A stretch of 36,612 nucleotides of DNA, taken from contig NZ_JAHENT010000035.1 in NCBI RefSeq assembly GCF_018609725.1, forward strand, positions 1 to 36,612. Direction: 5' to 3'. A model generated the notes under the pieces. It worked only from the letters and a program-made list of their open reading frames with translations, made no database searches and was not told where the DNA came from. Source of the DNA: Methanohalobium sp. (GTDB lineage Archaea; Halobacteriota; Methanosarcinia; Methanosarcinales; Methanosarcinaceae). Shown here in pieces: positions 7,061 through 16,237 of the stretch. The translations under genes and the position numbers were made by a program. Position 1 is the first letter of the stretch; every line of letters starts with the position of its first letter.

Positions 7061-8565
7061 AACAATTCTTACAGCAAGTTCTGCAACTTCTTTTGCTTTG
7101 GGTTTTGCTCCCGGTATAGCAGCCGTACATGAGGCTGCAGCTTCTGACTGTTTGGCTGCTTCTTTTGGATCCATAAGGTTCATTGCAGCAGCTACTGCAG
7201 ACGGTATTGTAATATAAAGGATAGTGTGGCCAGATAGCTGTAATTCAGATATAGGTATAGTGGCAAATGGTAAAACATCCAATAAATCTTGTTTTTGGTT
7301 AAATATGGCATCAGGTATAACATTTTGTGCTATTCCTGACAGGTTTATTTTTTTACCATCTACTACAAGTTCCACGTCAGCATCAGTGTCAAATCCGTAG
7401 TATTCTTTTACAAACGGAATATCTCGCCGACATCCTCCGGTAAGTTTTGTGATTTTTATTTCAAGTTCATGCCCTGTCATAGAACCAAGCATCTGGGCAC
7501 AGCTTTTTTCCACAAATTCTTTCCTTTCTTCATCGATTTCGCTGACTACTTCTTTTAGTGATTTGCCAGATTTTAATTCTTCATAAGCCCTGTGAGCGAT
7601 ATTGTGTATAAGGTTAGCACGCATCCCTTCGGTTGCAGTGATTATTATTTCTGTAATTGGACCGCGGCGAACCTGTTCTACCTTTCTTGCGATAGTGTTG
7701 GCACCTGTTGCTGCCAGTTCTGGCTCTAACCACTGTGTTTTTTTAATGTCTCTAAGTATATCAGCTGATTTGGATTTATCACCATTGTTTGATATGAGAG
7801 ATCGTAATGAAATGACTAAATCAGCTGTTATGTGTCCCAGTGGCGGCATTATAGGCCCACCTGAGAAACCGGATACTCCCTCTTCAAAAGCTGAGAGCAT
7901 TTCTTCAAAAGACATCATACCTATTACAGATGGAGCACCGATATCTTTCAGTATAACTCCAAGGTCACCCACAAGTTGTGCAGTATCATATTCTTCACCA
8001 GTACCCCTAATATGAAGTTTTTCAGGTAATCCGGCAACTTTGGCGGCATGTTTTCCTGCAAGATTTGCACTTTTTACTTTAAAAGCCTCTCCATATTCTT
8101 CTCCTAGACCGGCATCAGGGTGTACTATTTCAAGTGTTGAAGCCACACCTATTATGGCTGATATAATACCGTTTGGAGCCATTCCAGCACCTGCTTGAGC
8201 ATCCATCATTGCTTTTGTGCTGATTTCAGCTCCTCTGGATGATATTTCCGGATAGCTTATATCTTCACCGAGATGACTGTGACCATAGAGTGGTCCGCCA
8301 GCAACTCCAAGTGGAAGTTTTCTGCCATCTACTTTGGTCAGGTTGCCTTCTTTAAAACATCATTTACCTGCAACTGACCGGTATTTTCATCAGTCAGCAT
8401 GATGTTTACTCCGCGAAGTACTTCAGTAGTTATAGCGTTTGCTGCGCTCATGGCTGCAATGTTGGTCATTCCATGACTTTTTGTCAGCGCTTCAATTCTA
8501 TCGTTTGTGATATTGTTTATATTGGATATAGCAGCTAGTGATGCAGCATAGGCTTCTTTCTCCAA
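7046..8565 (-). CDS. Unrecognised ~506-aa archaeal protein, needs a -1 frameshift
   Basis: I do not recognise this family. Translation starts at a TTG (8565) preceded by gggggag. The first frame (75 codons, MEKEAYAASL...) stops with TGA at 8338-8340. The frame at -1 continues without a start codon (EGNLTKVDGRKLPLGVAGG, then YGHSHLGEDISYPE) into the long open frame down to 7046. Joining them at tttaaag (minus strand, 8356-8350), read as T TTA AAG, gives one continuous protein of ~506 aa. The protein is Gly/Ala/Met rich, has no signal or clear membrane span, and contains GGCRRDIP and a late CTAAIPGAKPKAKE. An ATG at 8209 exists but would cut off ~119 residues including the well-conserved-looking GGPLYGHSH block. 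It is the leading gene before the LarC-like gene. Confidence 0.75.
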
Positions 8566-8720
8566 AATATTCTCCCCCTTTATTATTAATGTATTGACAG
8601 TTGTAACAACTGTAATAGGTTATGTTTTTATTTCTTATATAATTAATTCGATTTATCCACCAGTACCCTTGTTGAGTTGTATAAAAAGAAATATAAATTT
8701 ACAGATAATCAGATTCAACC

Positions 8721-9836
8721 ATGTTACTTGAACCTATTAATATATCACAACTTGAAATTCCGAACCGTTTTGTCCGTTCTGCAACTCATGAATGGCTTGC
8801 AGAAAACAACGGAAAACCGACTTATAAGCTTGCAGAGATGTACGAAGAACTTGCCAGAAATGAAGTCGGACTTATAATTACTGGTTATTCATATGTAAAC
8901 CCCAGAGGTAAAAGTGCAAATAATCAACAGGGGATTTATACTGACGATTTTATTGAACCCTACAGTCAAGTAGTATCAAGGGTTCACAGGTACAATAGCA
9001 AAATAATGCTCCAGATAGTACATGGTGGTCGACAGTCACTGGTCTCTAAAGACTATCCTGCTCTTGCACCATCTGCGGTGACCGATGAAGCGACCGGTAT
9101 AACACCAGTTGAGATGAGTGAATCACAAATTCTTCAAACTATAGAAGATTTTGCCAATGCTGCAAGACGTGCAAAAGCCGCAGGTTTTGACGGTGTTCAA
9201 CTGCACTGTGCACACGGGTTTTTGTTGAGTAACTTCATATCTCCCTATACCAATCGAAGAACCGATAAGTGGGGTGGTTCTGTTGAAAACAGGACAAAGA
9301 TTATTACCGAAATCATCAAACGTATCCGTGGTATGACCTTAGATATGGATTATCCAATAACTGTAAAACTTAACAGCACCGATGGATTTGGTTCTGATTC
9401 TGACAAACCGGGTCTTGACATAAACGATACCATCCAGATTGCAAAAATACTGCAACAAAACGGTGTTAACGCTATAGAAGTAAGTGGCGGAATATTTGAA
9501 ACACATCTGATGTCACAGCAAAATATCGATTCAGTGGAAAAAGAAGCCTATTTCAAGAAAAATGCAAAATTGATTAAAAACGCTGTAGATATACCGGTAA
9601 TCCTTGTCGGAGGAGTAAGGTCTAAATACATTATGGAAAAAATAATTAGTGCAGATAATGCGGACATGATATCATTGAGCCGCCCGTTCATCTGTGAACC
9701 TGACCTTGTAGCAAAAATAAAAGAGGGTATTAGTGAAGAATCCCAGTGTGTATCCTGTAATCTCTGTTTCGATTCCACAGGAATAAAGTGCAATTATTTT
9801 AAAAAGAGTGAAACATCAACCTCGAGTTTAAATTAA
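8721..9836 (+). CDS. Old-yellow-enzyme family NADH:flavin oxidoreductase
   Basis: FMN-dependent TIM-barrel oxidoreductase, 371 aa, that reduces activated C=C bonds or similar substrates. Seen motifs: N-terminal NRFVRSATHE, the FMN/substrate region QIVHGGRQS (98-106), the active-site HCAHGFLLSNFISP (162-175) with the family's H-x-x-H pattern, and RRTDKWGGSVENR (179-191), and phosphate-binding LVGGVRS near residue 295. The C-terminus carries clustered cysteines (CVSCNLC, then GIKC), like the iron-sulfur site of the 2,4-dienoyl-CoA reductase branch, but the second (FAD/NAD) domain of that branch is missing. The physiological substrate cannot be inferred. Likely heads an operon with the next two genes (6-bp gap). 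Confidence 0.9.
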   Translation: MLLEPINISQLEIPNRFVRSATHEWLAENNGKPTYKLAEMYEELARNEVGLIITGYSYVNPRGKSANNQQGIYTDDFIEPYSQVVSRVHRYNSKIMLQIVHGGRQSLVSKDYPALAPSAVTDEATGITPVEMSESQILQTIEDFANAARRAKAAGFDGVQLHCAHGFLLSNFISPYTNRRTDKWGGSVENRTKIITEIIKRIRGMTLDMDYPITVKLNSTDGFGSDSDKPGLDINDTIQIAKILQQNGVNAIEVSGGIFETHLMSQQNIDSVEKEAYFKKNAKLIKNAVDIPVILVGGVRSKYIMEKIISADNADMISLSRPFICEPDLVAKIKEGISEESQCVSCNLCFDSTGIKCNYFKKSETSTSSLN

Positions 9837-9842
9837 AACAAC

Positions 9843-10505
9843 ATGAGACTGGACGTATATCTTGTTGAAAATGGCTATTTTACATCCAGAGGACGCTCCA
9901 AAACTGCAATTGCCAGTGGGAAGGTGAAAATCGATGGCAGGATTGTTAAAAAAGCGTCCAAGGATGTAAAACCAGAAAATAAAGTGGAAGTTGAAGAGGG
10001 ATTTGATAGACCTCAGGGGTATTTTAAACTCCAGTTTATACAGGAAAAAACAGGAATAATCAGTAAAAACGATTATGTACTGGATATTGGTTCAAGTGCA
10101 GGTGGATTTCTTCTATACGCATCAGAAATCGCAGCACATATAAATGGAATAGAATTCAGCCGTTATTTTGAATCAGAACTGGGAAAAATATCATCAGAAT
10201 ATGGCAATGTATCCTTTGTAATCGATGATATATTCACTGTTACCATGGATAAATTGTCCAGTAGAAAAGTTGATGTTATTCTTAGTGATTTAACTCTTGA
10301 ACCAATGGATTCTGTTCAAATACTTGAAAGGGTACTGCCACTGTTAAAACAGAATGGAAAATTATTACAGGTGACAAAAACAAAAGATATCAATACAAGA
10401 GCCATTATACTTGAAAAATTAAAGAAAATGGGTTTAACAATAATTGATGTTCTGGAACCTGAAAAGCAGGAAATCTATATAATTGCTCAAAAGTCTGGTT
10501 ATTGA
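9843..10505 (+). CDS. S4-domain FtsJ/TlyA-like RNA methyltransferase
   Basis: 220-aa protein with an S4 RNA-binding domain (residues 1-55; MRLDVYLVENGYFTSRGRSK is the typical start, GKVKIDGRIVKK the core) joined to a Rossmann methyltransferase of the FtsJ/TlyA type. SAM motif I is VLDIGSSAGGFLLY (79-92); later blocks are VDVILSDLT and LLQVTKTKD. TlyA proteins use this S4 plus FtsJ architecture to 2'-O-methylate rRNA, but they are longer (~250-270 aa) and this archaeal version is compact, so the target RNA is not known. It is followed without a gap by the DUF2119 gene. Confidence 0.83.
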   Translation: MRLDVYLVENGYFTSRGRSKTAIASGKVKIDGRIVKKASKDVKPENKVEVEEGFDRPQGYFKLQFIQEKTGIISKNDYVLDIGSSAGGFLLYASEIAAHINGIEFSRYFESELGKISSEYGNVSFVIDDIFTVTMDKLSSRKVDVILSDLTLEPMDSVQILERVLPLLKQNGKLLQVTKTKDINTRAIILEKLKKMGLTIIDVLEPEKQEIYIIAQKSGY

Positions 10506-10510
10506 TTATA

Positions 10511-11092
10511 ATGTCTGTAAATATCTATGGTAGTGGAGCTCCCGTACGTCTTTTTGTTGCAGGATTGCACGGTGATGAATGGAAAGATACATCCGACATT
10601 TTATACAATCTAAAAACACCCAGACATGGTACACTGATAACCATTCCTGTAGTAAACAGTGGTGAATATGTATCAACCCTTGATGAAAACTATTATAAAA
10701 ACCAGGGTAAATTAATAATCGACACTGTTATAAAATATCAACCAAGCATCTATGTGGAATTGCATTCCTACTCCGGTGAAAACATAATATATCTGACAGA
10801 TAAAAACCGACTTAAAAATACTGGAGTACCTGCATACAGTAAACTTGATAATAATGTTTTACTCGGTTCAGTAGCTCCCTATATCAGGCGTAACTATTTT
10901 TCCAAAAAGGCACTGTGCCTATCATTTGAAATCAAAAAATCCGATGAAAAATCAAAACAATTTGCCGCTAAATTGGCTGATATAGTAAAAGAATGCGATT
11001 CAAGGGATGAATTTATACTATTTTTAAAACAGATATATCCAGAACAAGCAGAAAAAGCAATTGAAAATTATAAAAAATTTTATGGTTTGTAA
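10511..11092 (+). CDS. DUF2119 putative metallohydrolase
   Basis: Methanogen-type DUF2119 protein, ~193 aa. It carries the zinc-ligand pattern of the M14/succinylglutamate desuccinylase fold: VAGLHGDEW (H20 and E23) and YVELHSYSGE (H85), numbered from the ATG at 10511. A catalytic glutamate candidate is in SFEIKKS. The open frame reaches back to a TTG at 10502 overlapping the previous stop, but the ATG six bases past that stop is the better start. Substrate unknown; the tight linkage to an RNA methyltransferase is notable. The stop codon lies in a strong stem-loop. Confidence 0.78.
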   Translation: MSVNIYGSGAPVRLFVAGLHGDEWKDTSDILYNLKTPRHGTLITIPVVNSGEYVSTLDENYYKNQGKLIIDTVIKYQPSIYVELHSYSGENIIYLTDKNRLKNTGVPAYSKLDNNVLLGSVAPYIRRNYFSKKALCLSFEIKKSDEKSKQFAAKLADIVKECDSRDEFILFLKQIYPEQAEKAIENYKKFYGL

Positions 11093-11106
11093 CACTGTTA
11101 CAAACC
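11084..11106. terminator. Bidirectional stem-loop between convergent genes
   Basis: A perfect 10-bp inverted repeat (ggtttgtaac at 11084-11093 and gttacaaacc at 11097-11106) with a 3-base loop. It overlaps the DUF2119 stop codon and ends 12 bases before the stop of the convergent thermosome gene. Probably a shared 3'-end or terminator structure. Confidence 0.6.
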
Positions 11107-11118
11107 AGTTCTTAAATA

Positions 11119-12765
11119 TCACCTGCGACCTGGCATTTGGGGAGGTGTCATCCCTTCATATGTGTTTACATTGTGTTCAGGTTTGACTTCTGGAGTGGAT
11201 TCTTTCTGTGACCGCAGTACATCATCAATGCGAAGTACCATTACTGATGCTTCTGATGCGGACTTGATGGCCTGTGTTTTAACTCTGAGCGGGTCTACAA
11301 TATTATTTTCATACATGTCAATGACTTCACCGCTATTCAGGTTAAATCCGGCGTTTTTAATATTGCTGTGTTTTGTACGAAGTTCCAGAAGGGAATCTAT
11401 TGAATCATAACCTGCATTGGTTGCAAGGGATTTGGGGATTGCTTCTACAGCATCTGCAAAAGCAGAAATAGCAAGTTGCTGACGTCCTCCTATAGATACA
11501 GCATAATCACGTAATCCAAGAGCAACCTCGATTTCGGAAGAACCTCCACCGGGTACTATTTTTCCATCTTCTACAACTGATTTTATAACCTTGAGTGCAT
11601 CATCAATGGCACGTTCAATATTATCAGTAACGTGTTCTGTACCGCCGTGAATAGTAATTGTCACTGTTTTGTACGGACAGTCCTTGATGTAAGTCTTTGC
11701 ATCATCAAATTCGCCTACCTGTTCCAGCAGTCCGGCAGTACCCAAATCAGTATCTTCCAGTTCATTTACATCCTGCACAATATGGGCACCTGTCGCCTGA
11801 GATAGGCTTTTCATTTCTGAATTACCTACTCTGCGTGCAGCATAGATTCCTTTGTCCTGAAGGTAGTGTACTGCTCTGTCGTCAAGACCCTTGGAACAGA
11901 ACAAAACGTTTGCTCCGCTTGCTATGACAGATTCTGCCATCTTCTTGAGTTGAGCTTCTTCTCTTTCTGTATATGCTGACATTTCATCAGGTGAATTAAT
12001 TTCTACTTTTGAATCAATCTGGGTCTTTTCGACTTCAATAGGTGCATCCACAAGAGCAATTTTTGCATCCTGTATCTTTTTTGGCATACTTGGGTGTAGT
12101 TTGCCCTTATTTAATGCAATACCCTTGATAAGCTCTGTATCACTGGCTTTTCCGCCAACTTCCTGATTGATTAGTATGTTATCTTCAATATTTACTTCAC
12201 CATTGTCTTCGATTGCTGTGACAGCATCAACACAGATTTTTGGAAGGTAGTCACCATAGGATTCAGATGCTTTTCCTGTTATAGAGGTCTTGGCGATTTT
12301 TTCCAGTATTATTCTATCTCCATTGTCTGTGTCTATTGCAAAGTTTTCAAGGATTTCCTGTGCTTTATTTGCTGCCATCTTGTATCCTTTTGCAATAATT
12401 GTTGGATGAACACCTTTGTGAACCAGTTCTTCTGCTTTATCCATTAGTTCACCGGTCATTACAACGGCACTCGTAGTTCCATCTCCTGCAATATCGTCCT
12501 GGGTGCTTGCAACTTCAACAATAAGTTTTGCAGTAGGATGTTCAATATCCATTTCATCAAGGATGGTAGCACCATCATTTGTAAGAATTATATCTCCTAC
12601 ACCGTTTACAAGCATCTTGTCCATTCCTTTAGGACCAAGTGTTGACCGTACTACATTGGCAACAGCCTTTGCAGCATTAATATTCATTGATAAAGCGTCT
12701 CTACCCGATGTTCTTTGTTTGCTGGGGTCTAAGTACATCGGTTGACCATATTGTTGTCCTGCCAT
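11119..12765 (-). CDS. ths: Thermosome subunit (group II chaperonin)
   Basis: Cytosolic ATP-dependent folding chamber subunit, 548 aa (usual 540-560). Motifs: [10 protein letters not shown] (43-52), the ATPase loop GDGTTSAVV (94-102), VNIEDN in the intermediate region, and [10 protein letters not shown] (404-413). The C-terminus ends PPQMPGRR rather than in the long GGM repeat of many thermosomes. Start codon ATG at 12765 has a strong aggagg at 12774-12780 (minus strand). Methanosarcinales often have several thermosome genes; only one is in this window. It is transcribed divergently from dphB across a 168-bp AT-rich spacer. Confidence 0.97.
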   Translation of the reverse strand: MAGQQYGQPMYLDPSKQRTSGRDALSMNINAAKAVANVVRSTLGPKGMDKMLVNGVGDIILTNDGATILDEMDIEHPTAKLIVEVASTQDDIAGDGTTSAVVMTGELMDKAEELVHKGVHPTIIAKGYKMAANKAQEILENFAIDTDNGDRIILEKIAKTSITGKASESYGDYLPKICVDAVTAIEDNGEVNIEDNILINQEVGGKASDTELIKGIALNKGKLHPSMPKKIQDAKIALVDAPIEVEKTQIDSKVEINSPDEMSAYTEREEAQLKKMAESVIASGANVLFCSKGLDDRAVHYLQDKGIYAARRVGNSEMKSLSQATGAHIVQDVNELEDTDLGTAGLLEQVGEFDDAKTYIKDCPYKTVTITIHGGTEHVTDNIERAIDDALKVIKSVVEDGKIVPGGGSSEIEVALGLRDYAVSIGGRQQLAISAFADAVEAIPKSLATNAGYDSIDSLLELRTKHSNIKNAGFNLNSGEVIDMYENNIVDPLRVKTQAIKSASEASVMVLRIDDVLRSQKESTPEVKPEHNVNTYEGMTPPQMPGRR

Positions 12766-12907
12766 TGATTTTATCCTCCTGTGATAAATTTAATAACGAT
12801 TATATAATCCTCAGTATAAATCTATGTATAAAAACTACTGTTATGGGTTCTATAAAAATATTGTGAAATAATACGATACAACCAAGAGGTAAAACAAAAA
12901 ACTTTAA

Positions 12908-12916
12908 TTTATAAAT
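12908..12916 (+). promoter_or_regulatory. TATA box of dphB, probable leaderless transcript
   Basis: tttataaat lies 18-26 bases before the dphB ATG and no purine-rich ribosome binding site is present (aaaacaactatacatg). Archaeal transcription starts about 25 bases after the TATA box, i.e. at or next to the start codon, so the message is probably leaderless. Confidence 0.5.
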
Positions 12917-12933
12917 TATCAAAACAACTATAC

Positions 12934-13725
12934 ATGCTTAATTTTATAGGACTTGGACTCTATGATGAAAAAGATATATCGGTAAAAGGACTGGAAACCA
13001 TTAAAAATGCAGATAAAGTGTACCTTGAGTTTTATACATCACACCTTTTTGGAACAGATATAAAAAAAATGGAACAATTCTACGGGAAAAAAATACATGT
13101 TCTCAAAAGGGAAGATGTAGAACAACATCCAGACTGGATTGATGAGGCAAAAGAGAAGAATATAGTATTTCTTACCGGTGGCGATTCCATGGTCGCCACA
13201 ACTCATGTTGACCTGAGAATCCGTGCAATTGATAAAGGTATCTGGACATCAGTAATACATGGTGCTTCAATTGCCTCTGCTGTATGTGGACTTACAGGAC
13301 TACAGAATTATCGTTTCAGTAAATCCACAACAATTCCTTTTCCTTATACCACAGGCAGAGGTAAAACAATTGTTTCTGAAGTACCTTATGACACGATAAA
13401 ATCAAATTTTGAGCAGGGTTTACATACACTGGTTTATCTGGATATAGATATGGATAAGGGCTACATGTCTATTAATAAGGGACTTGAAATATTACAGGGA
13501 ATAGATAAAAAACGCAGAAAGAATTTTATAAATGACAAAATTGCTGTAGGTGTAGCAAGAGCAGGGTCTGATAATCCTGTAATAAAGGCGGATTATATCA
13601 GTTCATTAATTGATTTTGAATTTGGTTCACCGCTACATATACTTGCAATTCCCGGTCCATTGCACTTTATAGAGGCAGAGGCACTGGTTAAACTGGCAGA
13701 TGGTCCTGAACAAATTCTGGATTGA
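12934..13725 (+). CDS. dphB: Diphthine synthase
   Basis: SAM-dependent methyltransferase that methylates the modified histidine of elongation factor 2 during diphthamide synthesis, found in archaea and eukaryotes. The 263-aa protein has the tetrapyrrole-methylase fold: N-terminal FIGLGLYDEKDISVKG, KADKVYLEFYTS-like segment (NADKVYLEFYTS, 26-37), FLTGGDSMVATTH (about 79-91) and VIHGASIASAVCGLTGLQ. Length and these blocks match archaeal DphB throughout. Probably expressed from its own promoter, opposite the thermosome. Confidence 0.96.
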   Translation: MLNFIGLGLYDEKDISVKGLETIKNADKVYLEFYTSHLFGTDIKKMEQFYGKKIHVLKREDVEQHPDWIDEAKEKNIVFLTGGDSMVATTHVDLRIRAIDKGIWTSVIHGASIASAVCGLTGLQNYRFSKSTTIPFPYTTGRGKTIVSEVPYDTIKSNFEQGLHTLVYLDIDMDKGYMSINKGLEILQGIDKKRRKNFINDKIAVGVARAGSDNPVIKADYISSLIDFEFGSPLHILAIPGPLHFIEAEALVKLADGPEQILD

Positions 13726-13792
13726 ACCTGAAAAACTATATAACACTTAATTAATATAAACCTACAAAAATATTATTCTAAAGAGAGCAAAC

Positions 13793-15448
13793 ATGTCACG
13801 CGGTTCAGTAGGTGTTATATTTGGAGAAACCGGGACACTTGAATTCAAGTTCCTGGTATCAGAAAGTACTCCTGTTCACAGAGGAGAGTATGTAAAAGCT
13901 TGGCACGAATCCGATGGCTGGATTCTTGCACAGGTGATATTGATAAAGCGATACAGCGAAAAATATACACTCAAAGAGGCGAAAAACGGTTTAAGGAAAG
14001 ACAAAAGCGGAGATAATATCGTAGCTGAAGCAACTGTTATAGGCAACAGGGACAGTTCTGGACTGCTCCGCGCACCTACAATACCTTTCAGTCCGGGAGA
14101 CCCGATATACAAGGCTGATGATGAATTGATAAACAGTGTACTAGGATTATCCGGAAAAAAGGATATGAATATCGGATTGCTGGAAGGCACAAACATCCCT
14201 GTAAATTTAAGTGTCAACAGCCTTGTCCAGCGGCACTGTAGTATACTTGCAAAAACTGGTAGTGGTAAGTCCTATACTGCAGGTGTAGTTCTGGAAGAAC
14301 TACTGGACAACAATGTTCCGCTTCTTATAATAGACCCACATAGTGAATATGCATCACTCAAAGACCCAGGGTCTGAAAAACAGGAAGACCTCGACAAGTA
14401 TAATATTTCTCCAAAAGGATATGGTTCCGATATAACTATTTATACACCGGCAAACAAAGCAATAAATCCGGTGGCTGATGAAGCGTTCAGGTTGAACGGG
14501 AACAACCTTACGGTAAAGGAATTGACATCTATCTTTCCAGAGAGTTATACCAGTACACATGTTGGTATCCTTTATGAAGCCGTACAGAAACTCAGGTCAG
14601 AGATGGATACTTATACCATTGATGATATTATTTTTGAAGTTGGTAATGATAAAAGCAAGGCAAAGTGGAACGTTATAAACTTACTTGAGAGTGTACGTGA
14701 TTCTGAAATACTTTCAACCACCCCGACACCAATCGAAGACCTACTCCAAAAGGGGAAAGCATCAGTTATTGATTTAAAAGGTGTATCTCCAGATCTTCAG
14801 CGCATGATTGTTGCTGAATTATGCAGTTCCTTGTTTGAAGCCAGAAAAATGGACAATGTACCACCCGGTATGCTGGTTATAGAAGAAGCACACAACTTTG
14901 CTCCTGAAAAAGGATTTAGCAAATCACCAAGTTCTGAAGTACTCAGAAATATAGCTTCTGAAGGGCGTAAATTCGGTCTCGGTATGATGGTTATATCCCA
15001 GAGACCTGCACGTGTGGATAAAAACGTGTTATCTCAGTGTGGGACACAGATTATCATGAAAGTGACAAATCCCAACGACCTCAAATCCATAAGTAAAGGT
15101 CTTGAAGGTGTTAATTCCTATGTTGAGGATGAATTGATACGACTCCCTCAGGGTGTTTCCATGCTTGTCAGCACCGACATAGAAAAACCTGTACTTGTGG
15201 ATATAAGGGTTCGAAAATCACAGCATGGCGGTAAATCTGTTAATGTTTTGAAAGGAAAACAAAAGAAACAAAAGTCAAAGGAAACCAAACAAAAACAAAG
15301 TCCTCCTCCAAAGAAAACCCCTTCTGAACCTTCACAACCATCTGCAGATACTGGTGGCACATCTGCACCAAAACAATCTGAAACACCAGAACAAAATTCA
15401 GAGGATAAAGGCGGATTGTTCAAGAAAATCTTTGGTGCAAACAAATGA
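13793..15448 (+). CDS. herA: HerA-like bidirectional DNA helicase/translocase
   Basis: Hexameric DNA-pumping ATPase of the HerA/FtsK superfamily that works with nuclease NurA and Mre11-Rad50 in DNA end resection. Layout of the 551 aa: N-terminal HAS-barrel (1-140), Walker A AKTGSGKS (153-160), Walker B LLIIDPH (177-183), second acidic motif LVIEEAHNFAPE (361-372), and GRKFGLGMMVISQRPARVDK with the arginine finger region (391-410). The last ~65 residues are a K/Q/P/S/T-rich low-complexity tail, probably disordered. nurA, mre11 and rad50 are not adjacent here, unlike the classical archaeal operon. Start: ATG at 13793, preceded by aaagagagc. Confidence 0.92.
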   Translation: MSRGSVGVIFGETGTLEFKFLVSESTPVHRGEYVKAWHESDGWILAQVILIKRYSEKYTLKEAKNGLRKDKSGDNIVAEATVIGNRDSSGLLRAPTIPFSPGDPIYKADDELINSVLGLSGKKDMNIGLLEGTNIPVNLSVNSLVQRHCSILAKTGSGKSYTAGVVLEELLDNNVPLLIIDPHSEYASLKDPGSEKQEDLDKYNISPKGYGSDITIYTPANKAINPVADEAFRLNGNNLTVKELTSIFPESYTSTHVGILYEAVQKLRSEMDTYTIDDIIFEVGNDKSKAKWNVINLLESVRDSEILSTTPTPIEDLLQKGKASVIDLKGVSPDLQRMIVAELCSSLFEARKMDNVPPGMLVIEEAHNFAPEKGFSKSPSSEVLRNIASEGRKFGLGMMVISQRPARVDKNVLSQCGTQIIMKVTNPNDLKSISKGLEGVNSYVEDELIRLPQGVSMLVSTDIEKPVLVDIRVRKSQHGGKSVNVLKGKQKKQKSKETKQKQSPPPKKTPSEPSQPSADTGGTSAPKQSETPEQNSEDKGGLFKKIFGANK

Positions 15449-15464
15449 TTCATGGAGGTTATTT

Positions 15465-15746
15465 TTGGTAGCTAATTTGAATGAAAAAGTAGATAGGTAT
15501 CAGAGGCTACTCGAAAAAGCACTCGAAAAAGCAGAATTCATTCCGATTGAAAACTCACATATGTATACAGTTGCCAGTGATTTTTATACGATGGCAAAAG
15601 CATACTATGAGGACGGTATGCATTTTATCAAAATGAATGACCCTGTTAATGCACTGGCGTGTTTTAGCTATGGGCATGCATGGCTTGATGCTGGTGCAAA
15701 ACTTGGTGTTTTCATAGTTGATGATGAAAAACTGTTTACCATATAA
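15465..15746 (+). CDS. DUF357 family protein
   Basis: Small all-helical archaeal protein of unknown function, 93 aa from the TTG at 15465. That start is chosen because ggaggtt lies 4 bases upstream and the family begins here (NEKVDRYQRLLEKALEKAE); the frame is open further back, but only as an overlap with herA. Diagnostic residues are in YTMAKAYYEDGMHFI and NALACFSYGHAWLDAGAKLG. It follows herA by 16 bp and is very likely cotranscribed. DUF357 proteins look like helical adaptor or repeat units; a role with HerA would be inference from position only. Confidence 0.83.
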   Translation: MVANLNEKVDRYQRLLEKALEKAEFIPIENSHMYTVASDFYTMAKAYYEDGMHFIKMNDPVNALACFSYGHAWLDAGAKLGVFIVDDEKLFTI

Positions 15747-15875
15747 ATCATTAAAAAGCCGGTAATTATAATAGTTATCAAAAATTTAATAAACCGACTA
15801 GTTAATAGGAAATTTGAACTATAAAATCAACAGGACTATAATCCACAAACGAGATGTAGGGAGAGGAGAAGAAGA

Positions 15876-16217
15876 ATGCCAAATTATCATGTAACACTTG
15901 AAGCCGCTTGGTTGGTGAGAGATGTAAAAACAGCCGATGATGCAATCGGTGTAGCAATATCCGAAGCAGGGAAACGATTAAATCCAAAACTGGATTTTGT
16001 AGAGGTTGATGTAGGTACTACGTCTTGCCCTGCATGTGAAGAATCTTTCAGTAGCGTTTTTTTAGCTGCTGACACTGCAATCGTTGGTCTCATTCTTGAT
16101 ATGAAAGTATTTGATGCTGAAAGTGAAGAGCATGCATCAAGAATTGCCAAGTCTGTAATTGGTCGTACATTGCGTGATGTTCCTTTGAAGGTTATCGAGG
16201 TAGAAGAATTTGAATAA
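15876..16217 (+). CDS. DUF555 / UPF0212 family protein
   Basis: 113-aa conserved archaeal protein of unknown function. It shows the family pattern throughout: start [16 protein letters not shown], a [11 protein letters not shown] motif (residues 49-59) with a CxxC pair that may bind metal or be redox active, and the end [17 protein letters not shown]. The ATG is preceded by a purine-rich gggagaggagaag. Gap of 20 bp to the next gene suggests an operon with the kinase. Confidence 0.85.
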   Translation: MPNYHVTLEAAWLVRDVKTADDAIGVAISEAGKRLNPKLDFVEVDVGTTSCPACEESFSSVFLAADTAIVGLILDMKVFDAESEEHASRIAKSVIGRTLRDVPLKVIEVEEFE

Positions 16218-16237
16218 ATTCAAGGGGATTTGACCTG

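Noticed and set aside
7602-8015. 137-codon plus-strand frame opposite the 7046-8565 gene
   Set aside because: Antisense shadow of a long coding region, with no ribosome binding site or recognisable product.
8338-8340. Stop-codon readthrough (Sec or other) instead of frameshifting
   Set aside because: After the TGA the same frame meets TAG two codons later, so readthrough, even with pyrrolysine at TAG, would not by itself give the conserved downstream sequence; only the -1 frame does.
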